A stretch of DNA of 64,000 bases, taken from assembly GCA_977006965.1 (NCBI GenBank), contig OZ345383.1:1736001-1800000 (forward strand). Reading direction: 5' to 3'. Of the stretch, positions 1 to 11,260 are shown piece by piece (the stretch's first letter is position 1; the number at the start of each line of letters is the position of its first letter). Position numbers and translations under genes: made by a program. Under the pieces are notes generated by a model, which saw nothing but the letters and a program-made list of their open reading frames with translations, ran no database searches and was not told the origin of the DNA. This DNA comes from Phymatolithon calcareum (taxonomy: Eukaryota > Rhodophyta > Florideophyceae > Hapalidiales).

Positions 1-474
1 TCTTGGAGCGATGCAGGCTTGGAGACTGCTCTTTGACAGACTTCTAAAAGATCGTCGGTTTTTATGGAAACATTAAAACCGTAATTTTGACGATCTTGAT
101 TTCATGACATCCAACGGTCTAGCTCTCCAGAGATGGCGAAGTGTGTCGCCTTTCTCCGGACTAGAGTTTGCAAACACAGTCTTGCCACTCTTTGGAACCT
201 CCTCCGGACAGGCATTTCTTGCCGGAGAACCGGATTACGGTAGATGGAGCCGTGCAATAGCTTGACTACTACGACAAAAGACTGTGAAGGGTGAGTGGGT
301 GGTCAACAAAAAACGCGGGCTGCCAACTCGAAAGATTGCCAGTTAAGTTACCGTACAGAAATTCCATGTCGCACAAGTCTTGGTGGGAACCGGACAGCCG
401 ATGGTAGCAAAGAGCTCTTTACGCGCTTCGCCGTCTTACGCGGGATCAAATCTCGGTTCAGGAACGTTCGTTAA
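1..474. other. no recognisable feature
   Basis: I see no convincing coding frame, tRNA, LTR or repeat structure here. All short frames lack recognisable motifs. It is probably decayed intergenic or transposon-derived DNA. Confidence 0.4.
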
Positions 475-524
475 TAAGTGCCTCCCTTCTTCTTCTTCTT
501 CTTCTTCTTCTTAAGTGCCTCCCT
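475..524. repeat. TTC microsatellite between 13-bp direct repeats
   Basis: A (TTC)n tract at about 488-512 sits between two copies of TAAGTGCCTCCCT (475-487 and 512-524). The pattern looks like local slippage or duplication. Confidence 0.8.
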
Positions 525-721
525 GTGAACGCGTCTGCAAGCTTGTGATGCGTATGCTTGAGATTAAGGTTTCTCCGGTTGCGCACGTCCGTAAATCTGA
601 CGCACAGGCTTTGGGGCCCTCGCAGCGTTGCATCGCGTGGCGAAGCCGGGTGCGACTGTCGTATCGAACACATCCAGAAGACGTCTTTGGCCCGGTCGTC
701 GTTCGCCTAAGGCTGTTTTTA

Positions 722-895
722 GGCTGCCACTGGTTGTGGCGCCCAGGCTGTCTCGAGCGACTTCGGTCGGCGCGGAAGCGTCTTCTCGCGTGGCCGCTTC
801 TCGACTGCCACTGATTGCGGCGCAAAGACTGTCTGAGCGACTTCGATCTGCCCAGGATGAGGTCGGGCGTGTTCGCTTCTCGGCTGCCACCGGGT
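722..895. repeat. about 80-bp tandem repeat, 2.2 diverged copies
   Basis: Units begin GGCTGCCACTG (722), GACTGCCACTG (803) and GGCTGCCAC (882). The first two share blocks such as GAGCGACTTCG and CGCTTCTC. The spacing is 79-81 bp. Reading frames across the repeat merely echo it and are not called as genes. Confidence 0.7.
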
Positions 896-1440
896 ATGCT
901 GCCGAGACACCGGCAGAGGATATCGATCCATGCGGGTTATCGAAGGTGATTGTCTTCCAGAGGCGTGTATGCCATCATCCGTAGTATACACGAATTGTGT
1001 GAGAGGCAGGTAAGGGCAGGTTTGAGGTGGACAGTTCTGAGAATATTGCCAAATCTCCTTACCGTCTCTGGCCTTGCTTCTCCGACAAAGGGTGATCTTC
1101 GACAAGGATATCAATATCATGCGAGGGTTTGCCGAACACATAAGCCTCAGGGAATCCAGTCGATGCTCTTTTGGAACCGCAAATACAAGCTTCAAAGGGT
1201 GCTCATTCGCCTTTCGCCATTTTTACCTACAGAAACCATTTCGATTTGAGAAATTGAAAAATAATGGACTGGTTCAAGTGCGAAACCGTTGGCATGTTCT
1301 TTTTAGTCGACGGTCTAGACAACTCAACGGTGCGATCCAGGTGATGTTCGTGTCAAAAGAATCGCTCTCTTGAATGGTCTTATTCTTGCACCTGTGCGTG
1401 ATAGTGTTGTTCTCCGCCCTACGCTTTAGACAATAGTGTT

Positions 1441-1620
1441 TCTCATGAGCTTCGTACTAATGGTTCACAACCGGAGCATTGACCGGGCGATTTTCCTGAA
1501 CGGCGACTTGCACCATGACATGAGTGGAATGATAGTTTCCGTGCATAGACAATGTCACAACCAATACATCGGTTATGTCCATAGATCATTGCCGGAGGAC
1601 AAATAGCGGCGCGCATCTTG
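1441..1620 (+). pseudogene. possible Ty1/copia reverse transcriptase fragment
   Basis: One forward frame reads AIFLNGDLHHDM after a short hydrophobic stretch. This resembles the copia RT motif A region (D-x-x-x-A-F-L-N/H-G-x-L-x-E-x-I/V). No further RT motifs can be followed because the frame breaks. The match is short, so a chance resemblance cannot be excluded. No LTRs are visible nearby. Confidence 0.35.
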
Positions 1621-1782
1621 GTGGGGTAAACAAAATTACGGATGCTACGGGATTTGCGTATTGCGGGGGAGGGGTTTTTCGAAGCCCTCAACGCCGGCGC
1701 TCGCCAACACCAGAAGAGATTCTCTTTGCCCCGTAATCCTTCCGGAGAAGCATACAAACACATTGATTCCAGACTCACACTA

Positions 1783-2217
1783 TCATCTTCGCTTCATCTC
1801 GATTTCTGCCATCATTAATTTGCTCATCGCCGGCTTCACTTCCTCTTCTGGGACGTCATCCATCTCTGGTCGTGTCAGGTTGCTTTTCAGGATTTCGAGA
1901 TAAATCTTCGCTTGTTCGTCGTAGTAGTCGGTATACGTCGAGGGGTTTCGCTGCGGAAAACGTCCGAAAACCCACTTGGCTGCCCAAATTCTGCGTTTCC
2001 TCAACTTGATTTGGACGACGGGGCTTGAGCCGTGTAATACTTCACGTTTTTTGAGGTAACGAATTTCCCTCCACACTTGCGGCAAGTCTTCTTCGTTTCC
2101 CTCATATGTGTCCCCTTCGTCAAACTCCTTTTTTGCACTCAGGAGTCGCATCGCAAAGTGTTCCCCTAGACTCGCTCGTCGCAATTCTGATGGCGTACGT
2201 TTGCACAGCGTTCGCAT
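1783..2217 (-). CDS. orphan ORF, 144 aa, highly charged, unknown
   Basis: This ATG-started frame encodes a charged protein with acidic stretches (EFDEGDTYEGNEEDLP) and basic stretches (KLRKRRIWAAKW, ending EIEMKRR). It has one aromatic segment and no membrane segment or signal peptide. Its composition looks more protein-like than the surrounding frames. I do not recognise a family. Given the transposon-rich surroundings it could be a fragment of a gag-like or transposon accessory protein, or an exon of an unknown gene. Whether it is expressed cannot be judged from sequence alone. Confidence 0.35.
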   Translation of the reverse strand: MRTLCKRTPSELRRASLGEHFAMRLLSAKKEFDEGDTYEGNEEDLPQVWREIRYLKKREVLHGSSPVVQIKLRKRRIWAAKWVFGRFPQRNPSTYTDYYDEQAKIYLEILKSNLTRPEMDDVPEEEVKPAMSKLMMAEIEMKRR

Positions 2218-3180
2218 TCGGGCCGTTTTCCGCCTCGCAGCGTGACCTAATATGAGAGATTAGAGCAGTCCTTGTACCTGGCCAAAATGTGATTGAATGG
2301 ACTTCGACCACGGCTTCAGGTGTAGTGCGTATTCCCATCGACACTGAAGCAACGCCTTATAAACAGATATGCATCTTGCTGTCAACAGTCCCCTACGACA
2401 CAACGTAAAGAAAACACGGCGGTTACTGTAATGGTGACTGAAGTAGCTTGTTCTCTCGCAATTGTCCACCACTTCGGATAGGCAAACCGCGTTGTATGTG
2501 CGCTTCCGTTTCGTTCGCATCCCATTCAGACTCAGTCCAATGCGCGCGGTGGGCCGTACGTGCAATCTAATACGGTAAAGTCGCACACGCCGCGCTCCAA
2601 TCTTTCCCTTGGCTTAGTGTGTTCGCATGAAGGTTGCGGTCAAGCCAAGGTCTCCGCTTGACGACGGTGCCGACTTCGTTCGAACTCGCATTCTTTGCCT
2701 TTTTTCTTTTCTTTGTTCGTCATTCAAGTTCTCTAGCACATCGGTGCTGTCATCGTTAAGCACGCAGACCCGTGACGCGAAGGTTCGCGCTCGAGTCTAA
2801 TTAATACAACCGCTGGAATTCCCTCAAGTCTGTGAAGCGTGTTCTCTGGACAGCCTCACACCAAATCCTTTTCCGACAGAGTCGCAACTCTCACGCCTTG
2901 ATCCGCATGCAACTTTCACTCCTTACCGAGCTCGCTCAGTCATAAAGATGGGAAGTGTGGTCCGAGGGCGATACACCGTTTATTCCGGATTGCCCCTTTG
3001 GTGTATGTCTTCTTCGTTGGACAAATTCAGTCTCTCCAACTTGTCTTTTGCTCTCTCACCGTGTTCTTTCCTGTCTTTGTGTACACTGAGCTCTAGTTTG
3101 CTTGACGCTGCAGTATTCCACGCCATGCTGTCCTCTCTTGCCCAGCTCGTCGCTGCGTTAAGCAGCCAACGCTTTCCATA
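2218..3180. other. unassigned intergenic DNA
   Basis: Only short frames without recognisable motifs are visible. I see no LTR, TIR or tRNA. Confidence 0.4.
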
Positions 3181-3916
3181 GGAGGTTTTGCCTGTAACCG
3201 AATGTCATCTGGGAACAGGACTTATGGGTGCATTGATAACCGCTTTGGTGCTCCCGTTACTTCCAAGGCAAAAGTGTCCATAAACTTTCTATAGAGACAG
3301 GGACTCGGCTAAGATGACCCACATCGGCTTCAGTAAATACTTGACCATCTCGGTGATGTCTCTCGAAAGGCAAAACGCAACTTGTCGCTGGCGTTTATCA
3401 TTTGATATGCGGTTGTAGGCCGACGAAAGGTCAAGGACAGCGCCAAGTTCGCGGGTTTCGTGTCATGGTGCTCGTCGTTCTCAGAATCGCGAGTTCCGTT
3501 CATTTGTTCTTCTGAAATCCCAATTGGAACCCGTGGAATTTATCGCTGAGTACTTCGCGGCTTCTATAATCTTTCGTATGTGGCAGAGAAGCGATATGGG
3601 TCTGTCATTCTCAGGGATGTGTGAAGGTTTTTATTGTGAATGGGAATGAGGGTTGCCCGACGCCACTGCGTCGGTAGTCATCGAAGTTTCCCGCATATTT
3701 CCCATAGCATCACAATGAGTTCTTGGGCAATTCTGCGATTTCTCGCAGCATTTCGACTGTAAGTTTGTCCGGGCCGAGTGCTTCTCTGCCGGGAGTTCGC
3801 ATGAGCGTCTTTGTGGTATCTGTTCGCTTTCTCTTGGAGAAAGCGAGGTCTCCCGGCACAGACTTCCGAGGCTTATGCGCACTACAGACATTCACAATGT
3901 GAGAAGGGGGCGCCAA
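3181..3916 (-). pseudogene. decayed non-LTR (LINE) reverse transcriptase
   Basis: Reading the minus strand from 3916 towards 3300 gives, across several stops and frame changes, a typical LINE RT series. It begins with a GREALGPDKLTVEMLREI segment (the G-P-D motif before the fingers). Next is PTQWRRATLIPIHNK (the W-x-x-A-x-L-I-P-I-x-K motif), then DPYRFSATYE (normally N-Y-R-P-I-S) and VLDLSSAYNRIS (normally F-x-D-L-x-x-A-F-D, which carries the first catalytic Asp). A degraded G-x-P-Q-G-S-like segment follows near 3240. No endonuclease or intact frame is present. It is an old relic of a jockey/RTE-like element. Confidence 0.65.
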
Positions 3917-6241
3917 GTCCTCGGTTGGTACTGCCTCTATTTCGTTGCATTGTGGGATTTTGCCCGAGGTTGTGATGGCCTTGCGTGGTTTCTGGTCTTC
4001 GACATTTTCTACGAACTTTTTGGACTTTCAAGTATTCGCCTTCCGTACGCTTGAGCACATTTCCTGGTGGAACGCCAAGTTCTTTTCTAGATCAGCTGCT
4101 CTTTCAGTCAGCGAGGCTTTCTTTATGGACTGATATTGAGCAGCAGTAGAGTGGCATATCCCACTGAGGAGTGCTTAGCTATATTCTGGACAAGGAATTT
4201 TCGTGGTAATCCTTACTGCACAGCTCGAGCAAAACCGAAAACCAGAAAAACGCCGGACAAACAGGGCAATCAACTGAACAATTCAATATGGTATTTCAAA
4301 AGATGTCTACCAAAAGCATGCAATGGACTGCTCTGATTTCAGATGGACTGCTATATGCTTTACGGAACCGCGACAAAGTGAGTCATAGAAATGACCGCCT
4401 AATTTCTTCTTCGGTCGTACATCCAGAAGCCGAACAATTGGAATGCCGTGACGGGAAAGCTGTTATTAGACGCACAAATACCCTACGCCGCCCGACGGCC
4501 GACGAAGGTCGAGATCGAACAACCCGTTCCAATGCATGATCTTTTTCAAATGCATGATGGGTATGATGAGTCTGCCGTCCCCAAAGAAGCTCACAAAGCA
4601 GTGCTTTATCGATCTCTCGACGAGTTAGTTTTCTTCACCATCGTCTTTGATAACGACATGGAATAGTCAATAGAGCTGCGACCCTGAGCCTAGTGGGAAA
4701 TCTGACTTTGGGACCCCAAGCTTTTCCCTTCACCCTTTTTCCAGGGGGAGGCTTTTTGCAGCTAGGGCTACGGCGTTAACTCGGGTTTCACGGATTTGAG
4801 TAGATTAGCGAAGCTGCAAGAGCGTAGCGGCTTAAATGCATATCCCTCGCAGTCTCATGAGTGTTTTTGATGGCGTTTAGTAAATTCCAAATTCAAAAAG
4901 TGATTTATCGCGAACGATCTTCTACTTAGATTACTGCAAGGCGTTATTCATGCTAGTAAATTAGGAAAGCACTCCTTCTCTGCTTGCCGATCGAAATATA
5001 TTAAGTCGCCCCATTGTCCATGCTTTCTCCGGCAATCGGACACTCACTTCCAACAGCTCAGCCCCAAAAAGAAGGTCAGCAATGATGAGAGGAAGATTGT
5101 ATTTGATTGTGCCATACTTGTAGCTTACATCTGTCGCAGATGAGAGCATGCCATAACAGAAGATCGGACATCGAACGTTTCGCCTCCACTCGAGACAATG
5201 GCCGTTTGACATTCCTGAAAACTAATCAAGCGGTTTTGCAGGGTTACTTGAGACGAGAAGACATGCTAGCAATACGTTGCTACATTCGCGCAGCACCCTA
5301 ACGGCTTCTATGTAACTTCTTATGCCGTTCTACTCTTCTTGATTGCTAACAGTCTTCTACTACGACAATTGTAAGGCGACACACAGTGAACCGATAAGAT
5401 TCGCGCGGCTACAGCGCTAGCAGTATCAAAAGCTTTAGCCGTTAGTATACCCTTCACTATTGGGTTGCAGAATCTAGGCCTATAGCAACTCAGCAAGGGC
5501 AACGCTTCCTCAGGTGCTGCCCTCACTAGGGCGGCACTACTCTTATGTCTGGTATTCTATCTGAGCCCTAGCATGTACTCGGTTGTTCATAGATCACACT
5601 GATAGACCGACACCAAAGAAAAGCAAGTCGAAATGGAGTCAAAGCACCCTACTTCAAGCATTCGCTGTGTGGAAAGCAGGCCAGCGGATTTCGCGTCCGT
5701 CTAAGCCAACCCAGGTCAAGTCGAATGCTGTCTGGTGGATCGCAACGTCATTTCCTGCGTGGAACAACCTGCTCCAAGAATCGCTGGGATTTCATTTGCT
5801 TTGACCAAGCTGGTCGACTCGAACTGGAAACTCAACGAGTCACAAATTCCGGATACAACTGGCGCCAAATTCGGGCGCTCATGTCATGCTTGGTTGAAAT
5901 ATATGAGATGGCATCTTCTCTTGTGCATCAGTTCTCGTTTTCTCGCTCATAGTCCAACGATGTCCAAAGTACATAAGACTCCGCACATCGCGCCGGTCAT
6001 TGTCTGCAGCAAGTGTAGCGCACATATGACCGTACTGAATCCTTGAAATTCTCCCGAAACACTAGTTTGTCGTCATCACGAAATGCCACGGACGCGATGG
6101 AATAGCATGTTTGTCACTTTGCACTTATTAATTGATCCTCAGTCGTCTGGACTAATCAGGGTTAGGGTTGTTGGATACTCCAGTTGATCTACTGCTGTCA
6201 ACATTTCATAAAAGAGCTTCCTAATGTCAATATTGCCAAGC
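3917..6241. other. unassigned decayed DNA
   Basis: Several forward frames (for example 4448-4666 and 5583-5804) look mildly protein-like, but no domain can be named. The stretch ends exactly at the target duplication of the family A retrotransposon. There is no tRNA, LTR or TIR that I can support. Confidence 0.4.
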
Positions 6242-6246
6242 TTTCT
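6242..6246. repeat. family A target-site duplication, left copy (TTTCT)
   Basis: TTTCT precedes the left LTR and is repeated at 11526-11530 directly after the right LTR. A 5-bp duplication is usual for Ty3/gypsy integrases. Confidence 0.8.
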
Positions 6247-6501
6247 ATAGACCAGTGGTGACGCTCGAAGAACAAGGTTGACCTTGAAGGTGTAGGCCAG
6301 GACTTTGGTTAATTGGTTTAGGTGCGGTGCCCTCCATTATGGGAGAGGCCCACATCCCTCGCCTTTTATGCAGAAATTGTAACCTACCACGTAATAGAAT
6401 GTCGAGTCAATCAGACTCAATATTACTTGGCCATGCGCCTGTGCGCGTATCCATGTAATATTACATGTACCTGTAAAGGGGTTGGGCTGACACCGTCTAC
6501 A
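6247..6501 (-). repeat. family A 3' LTR
   Basis: This is 255 bp and matches 11271-11525 except for five C/T differences. It is the 3' LTR because the element runs on the minus strand. The first base of the inner flank follows ...GTCTACA. Confidence 0.95.
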
Positions 6502-6532
6502 GTGCCCCAATGGCTTTGCGTAGCATTGCCAT

Positions 6533-9500
6533 TCAAATTCTAAGCCCAATCTCTTTAGCCGCCTCTTTGGCGATCTTATTCTTTTTGGATTTCTTTAGGA
6601 AAGCTTCCACTTCTTCCGGAATATCCTCATGTAGCTCCTTAATCGGCTGCCACGTCCAATCCTTCTTCTCTGGCAATCCCAGCCACTTCACTTGAATATC
6701 AAACCCTGCTTCCTTGTCTCCTGCCATATCCATGAGCTGGTCTTTAACTTCGTAGCTGGATTCGCTCTTTTCAATGTGGGCCATTAATTCTTGTGAGACC
6801 TCTTCTCCATCCTTATTAGCTCGGTACTTCAGAAGTCTTGCTGCATGAACTTTTTCGGTTTTCCCGGTCAAGATGCTTTCCACTTCGTAAACAAATTGGC
6901 TGCACACCTTTGTGATCCTCCTCGGCCCGATCCATCTGTGCGACTGCTTATGTCCCTTATCCTGAGCCCGCCTCACCAGAGCGAAATCACCAACTCCAAA
7001 ATTAGGACAAACTAAATTGGTTTTCATGTTGTGTGACTTGATTTGTCTCTGCCGGTTAGCCATTACCTTCGCACTCACAGCTTTGTGCATGCTGTCAAAT
7101 GCACTTTGAAGGGTTTCGATCTCGATAACCTGCATTGCGCGCACTTTGTCCCTGCTATGCGTCTTTAACGTCGTCTCCCCCAACGCCGCAGATTTGATCA
7201 CTTCCCGCTTAGGCTTGATACCCGTCACTACTTCCAACGGAGTCCTGAACGTACCATCTTCTTTAGCACCAAGACACCTAAGCGGTGCCTCGTTTAGGAT
7301 AGTTTGAATCATTCCCACCATACTCGGCCAGTCCTGCGGACCAAGTTTTAGCTCCGACTGAAGGCAGCGATAAGCTGCTTGCACATGCTTCATGCAGCTT
7401 TCTACGGTTCCATTCACCCACGGAGAGTAAGCCACCGCGAAGCTGTGTTGAACCTTGTAGTCTTTTGCCAAATTACTCATTATCTCGTTTTTGAAGTGCG
7501 AGCCCTGATCGCTCACCCACATTTTCATAACTGAAAACGTTCTTATCCACCGTGCTAAGCATTCTGCTGCAACCTCTGTCGTTGCCTTTTTCGCCAAACA
7601 CAGCCATAAATACGATGATAAATCGTCCCGAAGTACTAGAATGTACTTGTATCCTTCAATACCCATTCCCATGTACAGAAAGTCAAAATGAATGACTTCA
7701 TTGGGCTTCGTGCCATGGAGAGTAGTTGACAATGGTCTTGGTATCCTATGTCCAGTTTTTCCTGTCTTGCAATGAAGACACATATTCACGAACTCCGCGA
7801 TGTCCTCATCCATGTTCTTCCAACGGTATGTCTCTTTCAGGATACTTCCTGTCGCCTCTTGCCCTCGATGTCCAGATTTTCCGCAGTTCGCCACGACCAA
7901 CAGCTTCACTTGCAACGCGGAATCGTCCCTCGGGACCGAAATTTTTCCGTCCCAGCGGTATAAACCGTCAGCATCAATGTGTGCCCCGTTGTCCAAGCAC
8001 CCTAGATTTTTCGCCTGCGATTTCTTGATCATTTGCATGGATGGCCATACGAATCCTTTCTCCATGGGGGACTCAACCATGTCCTTTTCTAGTAACACAT
8101 GAGTAATGCGTTTCACAGCCAAACGCTTTCCTCTGTATCCCCTCCACCACCTTGTCATGATGTCGGCCATGATGTTCTTTTCCCCCTCGATATGCTCGAT
8201 GACGTAAGCGAATCTTGACAAAAACAATCCCCAACGCTGCACTTTTGTTATCACATGTCTGCCAAGTGATGGATTAAGTGCCACTGGATTGAAGGCGAAC
8301 AGCAAGTTCCTGTGGTCCGTGAACACGTGTACTTTTTCTTCTGTTAACAACAGGTAATCCATCTTCTCGAAAGTCAGGTAAATGGCATATGATTCCTTCT
8401 CGTAGGTTGTCCACCTTTCTTCATGTCCTGAGAAGGCTTTGCCCAAGAACGCCAGTGGTTCATGTTTTTGATTTTCGATATCTTTTTCGAGTTCTCCTTT
8501 TTCGCATTGGGTCACCACCCCTGCCCAATATGCATCCGACGCGTCCGTATACACACATATATCTTTTGTTTCGTCACGATGCGATAGTTTGGTCATGTTT
8601 TTCAATTGCTCCTGGAATTCTTTAAAGAGGTGCCCATGCTCCTCCCCCCATCCCAATCTTGACAGAGTTATCTTTTGAATGAATTTCTTCTTTTGCGACC
8701 CACTTCGCTTGTAGGCCTCTTCCAGTAATGCTCTCATTGGAGCAATTCTGTCCTGAAAATCGGGAATCCCATTCGACATCCACTGAAGACAATGTACGTA
8801 TTCACAAAGTTCTCCAGCATTAATGGGTGTATGAATATCCTTCAACCCACTTAAATTCCTTGGATCGAGCTGCACTCCTTTCCCGTCGATTACTCTTCCG
8901 CACCACCGCCCTACAAGTAGGAATAGGTGACATTTCGTGATCCCAATCTTCAAGTTGAAATCCCGGCAGACTTCGAGAAATTGTCTTAGTTTCTCCAATA
9001 ATCCCTGCTCATGTTTGTGGTGCAACATGAAGTCTTCGAGCCATGCCTTGAGACTCTCTCGCATATGTGAAAACAATGGTTCCACTTTCGCTTGAAAGTT
9101 CGCTGCGGCATTTTTTGCTCCTTGAGTACACCGTGTCGGCTGTACTATTCTGTTTGACGTCATAAAGCTTAGCTTTTCTTGACTTTCCTCTTCCAGGGGT
9201 AGTTGCCAGTATCCACTGACAAAATGGATTGTCGCAAAAAACTTACTTCCTGCCAGATCCGCCAGTTCAGAGTCTAAATGAGGCATGGGCCATGAGACTG
9301 GTATCGTGTAGTGATTGACCGGAACGTAGTCAAACGTAAGTCTGAATATAGCTGGAGGAGGTTTTGCAACCAGCACCGGTGCTGCAGCCCACTTTGCGTT
9401 TTGGTTAAGCTTCCCGAAGCCAAATTCCAACACTCGATCGGTATATCCCTCCATGAACTTTCTGCCGTCCACTGTATAACGTCGCGGCTTTGCCCTGAGT

Positions 9501-11209
9501 GGTTTTGCTCCTTCAATGAGTTCCACTTTCATCGGCTCCACTTTTGCCGGAGGGTCCTTTCCCAAACGAATTCTGAGCACATCTCGATAATCATGCAGCA
9601 TACGCTCGAGTTCCTGTTTTCCACCTTGCGATATGCCGGACTTCACGGCTTCTTTCACCGCTGAGTCAATCGCTTCATCAATTTGCTGTGGAGTATCATG
9701 TCCGAGCTCGAGCCATTCTTCATCGTCACCCTCGAATGTCTCGTTTGGCCATCCTCGGTCTGCGTGATAAACTCCTCTCTGCAGTAAACGGGCCACACTC
9801 CCTTCTGGGTAGTCTTGGTGCCCCATGAGTACTTCCATATCGACTGAGCTCCCTATCTTGTCAGCCGCGGCCATGATCAACTCTTTGGTGTTGATTCCCA
9901 AGGATTCGAGAACTGGTCTTCCGAGTAATGGATCAGAGACTTTTCCTGTTGCCACATACCATTTCAGTTTTCTCAACTCCAGATAGGATCCATGCCGTGC
10001 AAATAGCTCCACGTTCAAAACCACTTCCTTGTTGACTTCAATGTAGATCCCCTGTCCTTTAGGGTCTTCTTCCAACGCCAGATTATACTTTCGCGGGCTG
10101 TTGTAATATGTGACTTTCATGGTTGCATCCTTCTTCTTGAGATCCTCAAATAGGTCTTGAGGCATAAGATTAATATCGGAGCCACCGTCTACGCACAGAA
10201 TGCGCTCCACGGTTTTAGCAAACATGGCGTTCATCAAGCAAGAGTTTAAATGCTTTTCATGCCCATTTCGTCCAACTTTCTTTGCCCCTTGGCCTTTTCT
10301 GGACTTCTTTTTCTCTTCGATGAGCCTCTTTGCTTCTTCAGCAGAGGTTCGATCACATCCGGTAGATACCCAGTGTCGCAATCCTTCCTCTGCACATTTA
10401 GGGTTGAGGCACAGCGGAGCACCTTTGCTGTCGCTGTTCTTCTTCGATGAGTTTTTCGGAGTGTTGGTAATATGCTTGCTCTTTCCTTTTGAGCTTGCCC
10501 CAACATTTTTATCTTCGACTACATCCCGTGAAGAAGAGCCTTGATTTTGTTTTCCAAGAACCATGTACTTCTCGTAATTGATTGCCTCTTGGCAGAGAAC
10601 CTCAACATAGCCTTTGACATCGGATTCTAGAGACTCTTGGTAGTCCATCGTCTTCCTCATTGCATCTTTGAAGTTCTTCGGGAACAGATGCCTCTGCAGG
10701 AGTTTGACGGTCATCTTAGGATTTTTCTCCTTGAATGAGTCGTATCCAACCTCTTCGAGACGAGCAAAGAAATCACTGCAATATTCGAGCGTGCGCGCTC
10801 TCGGATTTGCAATTTGCATGTTAACTTTCACGCCTGTGATTGCTCTCTCGACCACACTTGGGTCGAAGGTGTCTTCCTCCTGTTGCACCAGCGACTTAAC
10901 CCATTTCTCAATATGCGTCGATGTAAGTTGACTGAACTCCTTCCCCGGCGCAAACGGTTCCAATTCTCCGAGAAAATGCATGCGCTTTAGGAGGCCACTA
11001 TCAACCGAGATCTTGTAACTTGCCTTAGACAGGGAAGAATTTTCCTTCTTGTTCTCTGAAATTTCGTTTTCGTACCTTTCTCGAGCACGTAAAAATTGAG
11101 ACACTTTGACCGGATCCACCGATTTCAATATCGGATGGCTGATCGGCGCGAACACTGTTGTTCCTTGCACCGTTCCACCTCTCTCTTCCATATTCTCGCC
11201 TTCGTCCAT
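6533..11209 (-). CDS. family A gag-pol polyprotein, 1558 aa, intact frame but altered RT active site
   Basis: The start is the ATG at 11207-11209; upstream in-frame codons lie inside the LTR and leader and contain no better ATG. In order: gag (about 20-265); a zinc-knuckle variant C-x4-C-x6-H-x5-C (268-285); aspartic protease CVDGGSDINLM (339-349); RT (about 570-775); RNase H with YTDASD (D889), KES (E939) and FTDHRNL (D965). Next are the integrase zinc-binding region (first His replaced by Asn), the integrase core with D1176, D1234 and E1270 in a D,D35E arrangement, and a C-terminal chromodomain (about 1504-1545, QVKWLGLPEKKDWTWQP). RT motif A reads FATIHF, with His662 where Asp is expected. 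The YxDD box reads WLED, with Glu725 in the first Asp position. A relative at 42.4 kb keeps Asp at motif A, so His is a substitution. The protein should make capsid and integrase, but its RT is predicted inactive. Confidence 0.92.
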   Translation of the reverse strand: MDEGENMEERGGTVQGTTVFAPISHPILKSVDPVKVSQFLRARERYENEISENKKENSSLSKASYKISVDSGLLKRMHFLGELEPFAPGKEFSQLTSTHIEKWVKSLVQQEEDTFDPSVVERAITGVKVNMQIANPRARTLEYCSDFFARLEEVGYDSFKEKNPKMTVKLLQRHLFPKNFKDAMRKTMDYQESLESDVKGYVEVLCQEAINYEKYMVLGKQNQGSSSRDVVEDKNVGASSKGKSKHITNTPKNSSKKNSDSKGAPLCLNPKCAEEGLRHWVSTGCDRTSAEEAKRLIEEKKKSRKGQGAKKVGRNGHEKHLNSCLMNAMFAKTVERILCVDGGSDINLMPQDLFEDLKKKDATMKVTYYNSPRKYNLALEEDPKGQGIYIEVNKEVVLNVELFARHGSYLELRKLKWYVATGKVSDPLLGRPVLESLGINTKELIMAAADKIGSSVDMEVLMGHQDYPEGSVARLLQRGVYHADRGWPNETFEGDDEEWLELGHDTPQQIDEAIDSAVKEAVKSGISQGGKQELERMLHDYRDVLRIRLGKDPPAKVEPMKVELIEGAKPLRAKPRRYTVDGRKFMEGYTDRVLEFGFGKLNQNAKWAAAPVLVAKPPPAIFRLTFDYVPVNHYTIPVSWPMPHLDSELADLAGSKFFATIHFVSGYWQLPLEEESQEKLSFMTSNRIVQPTRCTQGAKNAAANFQAKVEPLFSHMRESLKAWLEDFMLHHKHEQGLLEKLRQFLEVCRDFNLKIGITKCHLFLLVGRWCGRVIDGKGVQLDPRNLSGLKDIHTPINAGELCEYVHCLQWMSNGIPDFQDRIAPMRALLEEAYKRSGSQKKKFIQKITLSRLGWGEEHGHLFKEFQEQLKNMTKLSHRDETKDICVYTDASDAYWAGVVTQCEKGELEKDIENQKHEPLAFLGKAFSGHEERWTTYEKESYAIYLTFEKMDYLLLTEEKVHVFTDHRNLLFAFNPVALNPSLGRHVITKVQRWGLFLSRFAYVIEHIEGEKNIMADIMTRWWRGYRGKRLAVKRITHVLLEKDMVESPMEKGFVWPSMQMIKKSQAKNLGCLDNGAHIDADGLYRWDGKISVPRDDSALQVKLLVVANCGKSGHRGQEATGSILKETYRWKNMDEDIAEFVNMCLHCKTGKTGHRIPRPLSTTLHGTKPNEVIHFDFLYMGMGIEGYKYILVLRDDLSSYLWLCLAKKATTEVAAECLARWIRTFSVMKMWVSDQGSHFKNEIMSNLAKDYKVQHSFAVAYSPWVNGTVESCMKHVQAAYRCLQSELKLGPQDWPSMVGMIQTILNEAPLRCLGAKEDGTFRTPLEVVTGIKPKREVIKSAALGETTLKTHSRDKVRAMQVIEIETLQSAFDSMHKAVSAKVMANRQRQIKSHNMKTNLVCPNFGVGDFALVRRAQDKGHKQSHRWIGPRRITKVCSQFVYEVESILTGKTEKVHAARLLKYRANKDGEEVSQELMAHIEKSESSYEVKDQLMDMAGDKEAGFDIQVKWLGLPEKKDWTWQPIKELHEDIPEEVEAFLKKSKKNKIAKEAAKEIGLRI

Positions 11210-11260
11210 CACGGTCCTTTCGCTCTCTCGCAACACCACATGTAAACTCTCCCCAGGGAT

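Noticed and set aside
722-1195. Arg-rich proteins encoded on both strands over 458-1195
   Set aside because: The frames follow the 80-bp tandem repeat and microsatellite on both strands, as expected for repeat-driven chance ORFs.
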